DNA from: JBCBSZ01 sp039197885
Lineage (GTDB): Bacteria > Actinomycetota > Acidimicrobiia > Acidimicrobiales > Poriferisodalaceae
Assembly: GCA_039197885.1 (NCBI GenBank)
Contig: JBCCTY010000251.1
Span: forward strand, 1 to 6,026
Reading direction: 5' to 3'
DNA length: 6,026 nt
The notes beneath the pieces were generated by a model. That model worked only from the letters and a program-made list of their open reading frames with translations, was not told the origin of the DNA and ran no database searches. Shown one piece after another: positions 1 to 5,909 of this stretch (positions are counted from its first letter, which is position 1; each line of letters begins with the position of its first letter). A program made the position numbers and the translations under genes.

Positions 1-2363
1 AGAACGACCTCGACGAGGTGGGCCGGACGAAGCGCCACCTCACCTTCTTCGAGATGCTCGGGAACTTCAGCTTCGGCGACTACTTCAAGGCCGATGCCAT
101 CCCCTACGCCTGGGAGTTCTTCACCGAGGTCCTCGGTCTCGACCCCGACCGCCTCTGGGTGACCGTCCACCTCACCGACGATGACGCCGAGCGCATCTGG
201 ATCGACGACGTGGGCGTGCCCGCCGATCGCGTCCAACGGCTCGGTGACGACAACTGGTGGGCCGCCGGTGACACCGGGCCGTGTGGGCCCTGCTCAGAGA
301 TCTTCTACGACAAGGGCCCGGACTACGGCGACGACGGTGGACCGGCTCACGGTGGCGACGAGCGCTACGTCGAGATCTGGAACCTCGTGTTCATGCAGTA
401 CCGACGCGACGAGGCCGGCGAGCTCCACGACCTCCCCGCCACGGGCATCGACACCGGCGCCGGGCTCGAGCGGATCCTCGGGGTGCTCCAAGGCGTCGAC
501 TCGGTGTTCGACATCGACGTGTTCCGGCCGATGATCGAGGCCGCCGAGCGGGTCACCGGCGTGACCTACGGCGACGACGCCGAGAGCGACGTCAGCCTCC
601 GGATCTTCGCCGAGCACGGCCGTTCGACCACGATGCTCGTCAACGACGGCGTCTTCCCGTCCAACGAGGACCGTGGTTACGTGCTGCGGCGGATCATCCG
701 CCGGGCGGTCCGCCACGCCTGGAAGCTCGGTGTCGAGACGCCGGTCATGCCGACGATGGTCGACACCGCCGTCGAGGTCATGGGCGACGCCTACCCCGAC
801 CTGCGCAAGAACCAGGGCTTCATCCGCGACGTCATCGGCCGGGAGGAGGAGTCGTTCCGCCGCACCCTCGCCGCGGGCTCGCGTCTGCTCGACGCCGAGC
901 TGGCCGACGTCGAGGCAGGCGCGGTCCTGCCCGGCGACGTCGCCTTCACCCTGCACGACACCTACGGCTTCCCGGTCGAGCTCACCGAGGAGGTGCTCGA
1001 CGAGCGTGGCTACTCCCTCGATCGCGAGGGCTTCGAGGTCGCCATGGAGGAGCAGCGCACGCGGGCGCGGGAGGCGGGACGGGGCGGTTCGACCGGCGAC
1101 GACGCCCGCTACCGCGACCTGCTCGCGCAATTCGGAGAGACCGAGTTCGTCCGTGACGCGGAGCCGGCGACGGGTCGGGTGCTCGCGGTGCTCGACGGGG
1201 CCGCCGAGGCGACGACGGAGGTCTTCGTCCACCGCACGAGCTTCTACGCCGAGGCCGGTGGTCAGATCGGCGACACCGGTGAGCTGCGCTGGGACGGCGG
1301 TTCGGTCCGGGTCGACGACACCACCTACGCGGTGCCCGGTCTCCATCGCCACGTGGTCGCCGCCGACGCTGCGGTGCCCGAGGTCGGGGTGGAGGTCGAG
1401 ACCGTCATCGACGGCGACCGGCGCGCCTCGATCCGACGCAACCACACGGGCACCCACATCCTCCACTGGGCGCTGCGCGAGGTGCTCGGCGAGCACGTCC
1501 AACAGGCCGGATCGTGGGTCGGTCCCGACCGGATGCGCTTCGACTTCTCGCACTACGAGCCCGTGACGGCCGAGCAGCTGGCCGAGATCGAGGACCTCTC
1601 CAACCGGGAGCTGCTCACCAACGGCGGCGTGCGCCACTACGAGACGACGATGGACCACGCCACCGAGTTGGGCGCCATCGCGTTCTTCGGTGACAAGTAC
1701 GGCGATGTCGTCAGGGTGCTCGAGGCCGGCGACAACTCCATCGAGCTGTGCGGCGGCACCCACGTCAGCGCCCTGGGCGACATCGGCCACCTCCGCGTGG
1801 TCTCCGAGAGCTCGATCGGCTCGAACCTGCGCCGGATCGAGGCCATCACCGGCACGGCGACCGTCGAGCGCTTGCGCCACGACGAGGACCTCCTCGCCAA
1901 CCTGGCGCAGCTCCTCGGGGTGAGCCCCGACGAGCTGCCCCGCGCAGTGGAGGGCCGCCTCGACGAGATCAAGTCGCTCCGCAAGGACCTCAAGGCGTTC
2001 GAGGCCGCAGCGGCGACGTCGAAGGCCCCGGAGCTGGCTGCGGCGGCGGTCGACGGCGTGGTGGTCGCCCGGGTCGACGGGCTCGAGCGTGACGGCGTCC
2101 GCGACCTCGTCGTCGCGATCCGCGACCAGCCGGGGGTGCAGGTGTCGGTCATCGCCGGGGCGCCAGAGGGCGGTGGGGTGGTGCTCGTCGCTGCGGTGAC
2201 GCCCGACGCCGGTGTCGAGGCCAAGGACCTGCTCGCCGACGCGACGACGACCATCGGTGGCGGTGGCCGACCGGCACCCGACCTGATGGTCGCCGGCGGT
2301 CGCGATGCCGGCGGCATCGACGCCGCCCTCGACCAGGTGCGGGCCGCTGCCGGCATCGCCTGA
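1..2363 (+). CDS. alaS: Alanyl-tRNA synthetase, 5'-truncated by window edge
   Basis: This cytoplasmic class II synthetase attaches alanine to tRNA-Ala and hydrolyses mischarged Ser/Gly-tRNA. The frame is open to the left edge (first whole codon at 3). The first residues, NDLDEVGRTKRH, align with E. coli AlaS from about residue 76, so roughly 75 N-terminal residues are missing. The GTG at 18 is an internal valine. Visible in order: the FFEMLGNFSFGDYFK core block, GDTGPCGPCSEI, EIWNLVFMQY and motif 3 DTGAGLERI (from 450); the tRNA-recognition stretch SNEDRGYVLRRIIRRAVRH; the editing domain with HxxxH (His codons 1443 and 1455) and CxxxH (Cys 1749, His 1761), so all four zinc/editing ligands are present; a helical linker; and the C-Ala domain with GGGGRP near the end. 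About 786 residues are present, giving a full length near 860, normal for the family. The usual ADHxRS reads AEHGRS. It ends one base before ruvX, which suggests co-transcription. Confidence 0.98.
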   Translation, partial: NDLDEVGRTKRHLTFFEMLGNFSFGDYFKADAIPYAWEFFTEVLGLDPDRLWVTVHLTDDDAERIWIDDVGVPADRVQRLGDDNWWAAGDTGPCGPCSEIFYDKGPDYGDDGGPAHGGDERYVEIWNLVFMQYRRDEAGELHDLPATGIDTGAGLERILGVLQGVDSVFDIDVFRPMIEAAERVTGVTYGDDAESDVSLRIFAEHGRSTTMLVNDGVFPSNEDRGYVLRRIIRRAVRHAWKLGVETPVMPTMVDTAVEVMGDAYPDLRKNQGFIRDVIGREEESFRRTLAAGSRLLDAELADVEAGAVLPGDVAFTLHDTYGFPVELTEEVLDERGYSLDREGFEVAMEEQRTRAREAGRGGSTGDDARYRDLLAQFGETEFVRDAEPATGRVLAVLDGAAEATTEVFVHRTSFYAEAGGQIGDTGELRWDGGSVRVDDTTYAVPGLHRHVVAADAAVPEVGVEVETVIDGDRRASIRRNHTGTHILHWALREVLGEHVQQAGSWVGPDRMRFDFSHYEPVTAEQLAEIEDLSNRELLTNGGVRHYETTMDHATELGAIAFFGDKYGDVVRVLEAGDNSIELCGGTHVSALGDIGHLRVVSESSIGSNLRRIEAITGTATVERLRHDEDLLANLAQLLGVSPDELPRAVEGRLDEIKSLRKDLKAFEAAAATSKAPELAAAAVDGVVVARVDGLERDGVRDLVVAIRDQPGVQVSVIAGAPEGGGVVLVAAVTPDAGVEAKDLLADATTTIGGGGRPAPDLMVAGGRDAGGIDAALDQVRAAAGIA

Positions 2364-2364
2364 C

Positions 2365-2784
2365 GTGACGACGGGACGAGCGCTCGGGCTCGACCTCGGC
2401 AAGCGGCGCATCGGCGTCGCGGTCAGCGACTCCGATCGCACCGTGGCCACGCCGATCGAGGTGGTCGACGCTCGCGACCTGCCCAGGGCGCGCCGTCAGA
2501 TCGCCGAACTCGTGACAGAGTGGGAGGCCGATGTGGTGGTCATCGGCCTGCCCCTCTCGCTCGACGGCACCGACGGGCCCGCGGCGCGTGAGGCCCGACG
2601 CGAGGCCGAGCGACTCGCCGAGATCGTCGGTGTGCCCGTCGAGCTCCACGACGAGCGCCTGACGACCGTGACCGCCCACCAGACCCTCAAGGAGCTCGAC
2701 ATGGACGCCGCCGCCCGTCGACGGGTCGTCGACCAGGTCGCCGCCGCCGTGATCCTGCAGAACTGGTTGGAGGCCTCGCGATGA
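2365..2784 (+). CDS. ruvX: RuvX/YqgF family nuclease (putative Holliday junction resolvase / pre-16S rRNA processing)
   Basis: This is a 139-residue RNase H-fold protein of the YqgF/RuvX family, linked to maturation of the 16S rRNA 5' end in E. coli and to Holliday junction resolution by homology. Family blocks seen are GLDLGKRRIGVAVSD (Asp10), VVIGLPLSLDG (58-68), HDERLTT (95-101, with Glu97) and VVDQVAAAVIL (Asp123), so the presumed metal-binding acidic residues are present. The start is taken as GTG 2365, one base after the alaS stop, because it places the GLD-x-G strand at the usual distance from the N-terminus. The in-frame ATG at 2305 would add 20 residues unlike the family and overlap alaS by 59 bases. 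No good ribosome binding site precedes GTG 2365, so translation probably depends on coupling to alaS. Its last bases overlap the mltG start. Confidence 0.96.
   Translation: MTTGRALGLDLGKRRIGVAVSDSDRTVATPIEVVDARDLPRARRQIAELVTEWEADVVVIGLPLSLDGTDGPAAREARREAERLAEIVGVPVELHDERLTTVTAHQTLKELDMDAAARRRVVDQVAAAVILQNWLEASR
2769..2773 (+). promoter_or_regulatory. Shine-Dalgarno site for mltG inside the ruvX end
   Basis: GGAGG lies seven bases before ATG 2781. This supports that start and shows that mltG can be translated efficiently in its own right as well as by coupling through the four-base overlap with ruvX. Confidence 0.8.
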
Positions 2785-4016
2785 CCGACGAGCGGACCGA
2801 CGACGCCGGACCCGAGGTCCCGGAGTTCCTGAACGCTCCGGTGACCACGGCTCCGCCCCAGCAGCCCCGGCCCGCCTCCTTGGTCGACCGGGAGCGGCAG
2901 CGGCGCGAGGAGTGGCCCCAGGAGTGGTGGGACGACATCCCCGAGCGCCGCTTCGGCTGGATGGGGACCCCGGTGGCGATGCTGATCCTGTTCGGGATCC
3001 TCGGTGGCTTCGTCCTCGCCGGATTCCAGGCCTACCGGTGGGGCAACGAGCAGCTCGATCCACCCGGTGACCCGACCGGCCAGGTGGTGCTCACCTTCGG
3101 CGACGGCGACACGGCGTCGAACATCGCCGACGAGCTCGAGGAGGAGGGCATCATCCCGAACGCCTCCTTCTACCGCTGGTACGTCCGGCTGCGGGGCGGC
3201 ACCGGGTTCCAGGCCGGCGACTACGAGTTCCAGCAGAACATGGCGACCTGGGACGTCATCGACGTGCTCGCCGCGGGGCCGGTGCAGATCGCACAGGCAG
3301 TGACCTTCCCGATCCTGTTCCCGGAGGGGCTGACCGTCGACGAGATCGTGAGCCAGGTCCGCAACGCCGGAGAGCTGCCCTACACCGCCTTCGAGTTCGA
3401 GCAGTCGTTGCGCACGACCGACTACGTCAGCGAGTTCGCGCCGCCGCCCGGACGCGTGCCCGAGGGCGCCGAACCGCTCGAGGGCCTGCTCTTCCCCGAC
3501 ACCTACGCCGTGCAGGAGGGTGAGTCACCGACCCTCCTCGTCGAGCGGATGCTGCGACGCTTCGACGACGTCGGTCGCGAGCTCGGCCTGAACGCCTCTC
3601 GCGACCTCGTGGGCTTCGACCCCTACGACGTGCTCGTCATCGCCTCGATGATCGAGGAGGAGGCAGCGACGCCGGAGGATCGGCCGCTGATCGCCCGCGT
3701 GATCTACAACCGGCTCGAGGTCGGTGAGCCACTCGGCATCGACGCGACGGTCATCTACGCCACCGGCGACAACGAGATCACCGCGAGCGACCTCGAGGTC
3801 GAGTCGCCCTACAACACCCGTCGGTTCCCCGGGATCCCGCCGACGCCCATCGCCTCGCCTGGTGCGGCATCGATCGAGGCGGCCCTCAACCCCGCCGAGG
3901 GCGACTGGTTCTTCTACGTGCGGACCGAGGAGGACGGCGGCCACACCTTCGCCGTCACCCTCGAGGAGCACAACGCGAACGTCGAGATCTGCCGGGAGCG
4001 CGGCTATTGCGGCTGA
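2781..4016 (+). CDS. mltG: Endolytic murein transglycosylase MltG (YceG family)
   Basis: This membrane-anchored lytic transglycosylase cleaves nascent peptidoglycan strands and is thought to set glycan chain length. The 411-residue protein has a cytosolic N-terminus of about 60 residues, proline-rich and then Trp/acidic (WPQEWWDDIPERR). A transmembrane helix follows at about 61-84, then a LysM-like subdomain (about 100-170, GDTASNIADELEEEGII) and the YceG catalytic domain (about 175-400). Signature blocks are LEGLLFPDTY (233-242), IASMIEEEA (287-295), YNTRRFPGIPP (344-354), IASPGAASIEAALNP (357-371) and GGHTFAVTLEEHN (386-398). By alignment with E. coli IVEKE (Glu218), the catalytic residue is Glu292 (codon 3654). 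ATG 2781 overlaps the ruvX stop as ATGA and has GGAGG at 2769-2773, seven bases upstream. The protein ends in a Cys-x5-Cys tail (C404, C410) predicted to lie outside the membrane, where a disulfide is possible. Confidence 0.96.
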   Translation: MTDERTDDAGPEVPEFLNAPVTTAPPQQPRPASLVDRERQRREEWPQEWWDDIPERRFGWMGTPVAMLILFGILGGFVLAGFQAYRWGNEQLDPPGDPTGQVVLTFGDGDTASNIADELEEEGIIPNASFYRWYVRLRGGTGFQAGDYEFQQNMATWDVIDVLAAGPVQIAQAVTFPILFPEGLTVDEIVSQVRNAGELPYTAFEFEQSLRTTDYVSEFAPPPGRVPEGAEPLEGLLFPDTYAVQEGESPTLLVERMLRRFDDVGRELGLNASRDLVGFDPYDVLVIASMIEEEAATPEDRPLIARVIYNRLEVGEPLGIDATVIYATGDNEITASDLEVESPYNTRRFPGIPPTPIASPGAASIEAALNPAEGDWFFYVRTEEDGGHTFAVTLEEHNANVEICRERGYCG

Positions 4017-4077
4017 GTCGAGCGGGAGCCGAGGCGCATCGCCGGCCCGGTCCGCGGCGTGCTCGCCGGTGAGCGGG

Positions 4078-4902
4078 ATGGTGAGGCCGCCGATCAGCGC
4101 CACGACGTCGGTCGTCGCCGTCATCGGGAGCCCGATCCGGCACTCGCTCTCGCCGGTGATCCACAACGCGGCCTTCGCGGCGCTCGACCTCGACTGGGCC
4201 TACGTGGCGTTCGACGTCGATGCCGACGGTGCCGGTGCGGCGGTGGAGGCGATGCGGCGGCTGGGCCTCCGGGGCATGTCCGTGACGATGCCCGCCAAGC
4301 AGGGCGTGGCCGCGGCCGTCGATCGGTGCTCGGCGGACGCCGAGCTGCTGGGAGTGGTCAACTGCGTCCGGTGGGACCGTGACGAGCTCGTCGGCGAGAA
4401 CACCGATGGCGAGGGGTTCGTGCGGGCCTTCGCCGAGGAGACCGGTGCGACACCGGCGGGCCGACGCTTCGTCGTCCTCGGCGCGGGCGGCGCAGCCCGG
4501 TCGATCATCCTCGCGCTGACCAGGGCCGACGCTGCGGAGATCATCGTCGTGAACCGCAGCCCGGGCGCGGCGGCCGAGGCAGCCGCCCTGGCCGGCGGTG
4601 TCGGCCGCGTCGGGGAACCCGACGACGCGACGTCGGTCGACGTCGTCGTGAACGCCACGTCGCTCGGCATGGCCGAGGGCGACCCGCTCCCGCTCGCGGT
4701 CGACCTGCTGCGACCCGACACCGTCGTCGCCGACATCGTCTACGCCCGCACGACCTCCTTGCTCGAGGCCGCCCGGCATGTCGGGGCGATGCCGGTCGGT
4801 GGGCTAGGCATGCTCGTCCACCAGGCTGCGGTGGCCTTCGAGCACTGGACCGGCCGACCTGCGCCCGTCGACGTCATGCGCGCAGCGATCGCCGGCGGTT
4901 GA
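4078..4902 (+). CDS. aroE: Shikimate dehydrogenase (NADP-dependent), aromatic amino-acid pathway
   Basis: AroE reduces 3-dehydroshikimate to shikimate in the cytoplasm. From ATG 4078 the product is 274 residues, typical of the family. Substrate-domain motifs are VIGSPIRHSLSP (Ser23 and Ser25 match the shikimate carboxylate ligands), SVTMPAK (catalytic Lys74, codon 4297), VVN (Asn95), GENTDG (catalytic Asp110, codon 4405) and GLGMLVHQA with Gln249. The Rossmann part has GAGGAA (135-140) and NRS (159-161), followed by VNATSLGM. The NRS matches the NADP-phosphate motif NRT, but the Arg found three residues after it in E. coli (R154) is Ala here. The start is uncertain: GTG 4081 and GTG 4069 are in frame, and all lie about 9-16 residues before the first conserved strand. 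A GGTGAG at 4068-4073 favours 4078. The gene begins 61 bases after mltG with no terminator between, so it is probably in the same operon. Confidence 0.95.
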   Translation: MVRPPISATTSVVAVIGSPIRHSLSPVIHNAAFAALDLDWAYVAFDVDADGAGAAVEAMRRLGLRGMSVTMPAKQGVAAAVDRCSADAELLGVVNCVRWDRDELVGENTDGEGFVRAFAEETGATPAGRRFVVLGAGGAARSIILALTRADAAEIIVVNRSPGAAAEAAALAGGVGRVGEPDDATSVDVVVNATSLGMAEGDPLPLAVDLLRPDTVVADIVYARTTSLLEAARHVGAMPVGGLGMLVHQAAVAFEHWTGRPAPVDVMRAAIAGG

Positions 4903-4984
4903 TCCGTCAGAAATCCAACAGGGAACATCAAGCGACCTCCAGTCCGTGCCGATGGAAGGCCAAGGGTTCGGAGGAGGATCGGTC
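4903..4984 (+). promoter_or_regulatory. Leader of the DUF4388 gene with foldable SD region and possible promoter
   Basis: This 82-base gap after aroE has an AT-richer dip (about 4908-4933, roughly 42% G+C) in otherwise G+C-rich DNA, a plausible place for a promoter. However, no convincing -35/-10 pair was found (TTGATC at 4899 and GAACAT at 4923 are weak matches). The second half holds a purine-rich ribosome binding site, GGAGGAGG at 4970-4977, seven bases before GTG 4985. It can pair with CGACCTCC upstream (described separately). Confidence 0.4.
4933..4981 (+). promoter_or_regulatory. Potential stem-loop sequestering the ribosome binding site
   Basis: CGACCTCC (4933-4940) can pair with GGAGG-A-TCG (4973-4981, A4978 bulged). 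After a two-base bulge (4941-4942), TCCG (4943-4946) pairs with CGGA (4969-4972). This gives 12 base pairs with two small bulges around a 22-base loop. The paired strand covers the whole Shine-Dalgarno site of the next gene. The pairing is visible in the sequence. A regulatory role is inference, and chance pairing in G+C-rich DNA is possible. Confidence 0.4.
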
Positions 4985-5869
4985 GTGGCACTGCAGGGAA
5001 CGCTCTCGGACTTCGGGATCGACGAGGTGCTGCGGCTGCTCGAACACGGGAAGAAGCGCGGTCGTCTTCGCGTGACCGGGCCGGCCGGCAGCGGCAACGT
5101 CTGGGTCGACGACGGCACGGTGATCGCATCGGCGAACAGCGCCGATGAGCCCGGAGGCGACCACACCGAGGTCGTCTTCCAGCTGATGCGGCTCGAGGAC
5201 GGCGAGTTCAACTTCCACGCCGACGACGCCCCGAGCACCTCCCCGGCGACCGAGTCGATCGCCGAGGTGATCAGCGCCAGCACGGGCCGCTTGGCCGAGT
5301 GGAAGCAGCTCTCGGAGGTCCTGCCGTCGGTCGAGCACTGGCTCTCGCTCGCCGAGGAGATCGCCTCAGCCGCCACGCTCGAGCCCGCCCAGTGGAAGGT
5401 GCTCGCGCTGATCGGTGGCGGGACGAGGATCACGACGTGCGTCGAGGAGCTGGGCTTGGGCCTGGTCCCGGGTTGCCGGCTGATCGTCGAGCTCGTCGAC
5501 CGGTCCCTCCTGCTCGTCACCGAGGAGCAGCCCGCCCGGGCCGTCGCCCGTAGCGGCAAGGTCGACCCCCAGCTGCCGTCCGTCGGCGCCGCTCACGACG
5601 ACGACGAGCCGGCCACTGCACCCGACGCCGCCGAGGAGGCCGTGGCCGACGCCCCGGCCGCCGAGGCCCCGGCCGCCGAGGCTGCCCCCGTCGAGGAACC
5701 CGCCGAGGACACCGCGCCCGCGGAACCGGCACCCGCCGCCGACGCGGGACCCGAGGATGAACCGCCCGCCGAGTCGGGCGAGGAGCCCGCTCCTGGCGCC
5801 CAGGGCGCCGACGTCGACGCGGATGTGAACCCCCGTGCGCTGCTCCGCCTCCTGAACTCGGTCAAGTAG
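4985..5869 (+). CDS. DUF4388 (PATAN) domain protein with winged-helix-like region and acidic Ala/Pro/Glu linker
   Basis: No specific gene name is recognised. The 294-residue product has no signal peptide or membrane segment, so it is probably cytoplasmic. Residues 1-80 match the DUF4388/PATAN pattern: LQGTLSDFGIDEVLRLL, then KKRGRLRV, a short hairpin with VWVDDGTVIAS, and a closing LEDGEFNFH. Residues about 112-180 look like the winged-helix region often found after DUF4388, with LEPAQWKVLALI, then helix TCVEELGL and strand-like SLLLV. Residues about 190-281 are a disordered Ala/Pro/Glu/Asp linker. A conserved-looking tail, NPRALLRLLNSVK (282-294), ends the protein. GTG 4985 is chosen because GGAGGAGG lies seven bases upstream and the DUF4388 fold starts at once. 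GTG 4946 or ATG 4952 would place that SD inside the gene and add a Gly-rich stretch. The next gene encodes an MshEN-type protein, so a role in pilus or secretion ATPase control is inferred. PATAN proteins of cyanobacteria are known in motility control. Confidence 0.88.
   Translation: MALQGTLSDFGIDEVLRLLEHGKKRGRLRVTGPAGSGNVWVDDGTVIASANSADEPGGDHTEVVFQLMRLEDGEFNFHADDAPSTSPATESIAEVISASTGRLAEWKQLSEVLPSVEHWLSLAEEIASAATLEPAQWKVLALIGGGTRITTCVEELGLGLVPGCRLIVELVDRSLLLVTEEQPARAVARSGKVDPQLPSVGAAHDDDEPATAPDAAEEAVADAPAAEAPAAEAAPVEEPAEDTAPAEPAPAADAGPEDEPPAESGEEPAPGAQGADVDADVNPRALLRLLNSVK
5651..5680 (+). repeat. Perfect tandem 15-base repeat in the linker of the DUF4388 protein
   Basis: The unit GCCCCGGCCGCCGAG occurs twice head to tail, in frame, encoding APAAE-APAAE. 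A degenerate continuation (AAPVEE) follows. It lies within the low-complexity acidic linker and looks like a slippage duplication that lengthens the linker without changing frame. Confidence 0.85.
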
Positions 5870-5874
5870 CAGTT

Positions 5875-5899
5875 CATCGCCGGCTCGGGCCGGCCGATG
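5875..5899 (+). promoter_or_regulatory. Intergenic stem-loop just before the MshEN gene
   Basis: CATCG-CCGGC (5875-5884) pairs with GCCGG-(C)-CGATG (5889-5899) around the tetraloop TCGG. This gives ten base pairs with one bulged C at 5894. No T-run follows, so it is not a typical intrinsic terminator. Its 3' foot touches the GGTGAGG ribosome binding site (5899-5905) of the next gene, so it may affect translation, RNA processing or the relative expression of the two genes. Confidence 0.45.
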
Positions 5900-5909
5900 G
5901 TGAGGTGTC

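Noticed and set aside
281..1156. Arg-rich plus-strand open frame inside alaS, and similar frames at 673-1566 and 3004-3303
   Set aside because: Arg- or Ser/Thr-rich frame-shifted translations of real genes with no domain pattern; shadows of high G+C codon bias.
2305..2364. ATG 2305 as the ruvX start
   Set aside because: It would overlap alaS by 59 bases and add a Pro/Ser/Ala-rich stretch not seen in RuvX proteins. GTG 2365 gives the family's usual N-terminus.
294..2450. A 718-codon open frame on the minus strand, antisense to alaS
   Set aside because: It overlaps a clear alaS on the other strand. Its composition (Val/Asp/Gly/His/Arg-rich, no recognisable domain) is that expected of the antisense frame of a G+C-rich gene.
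3724..4077. Long upstream extension of aroE overlapping mltG
   Set aside because: The open frame reaches back to 3724, but the extra part is Ser/Arg-rich shadow of mltG. AroE family length and a ribosome binding site support a start near 4078.
4017..4077. Terminator between mltG and aroE
   Set aside because: The 61-base gap is G+C-rich with only short imperfect pairings and no T-run, so read-through is more likely.
4899..4928. Promoter pair TTGATC / GAACAT with an 18-base spacer before the DUF4388 gene
   Set aside because: The -35 is fair but the -10 matches only three of six positions and lacks the first T. Kept only as a possibility in the leader entry.
4903..4984. c-di-GMP riboswitch in the leader before the pilus-type genes
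   Set aside because: The conserved GEMM-type sequence elements were not recognised here; only a simple stem over the ribosome binding site is seen.
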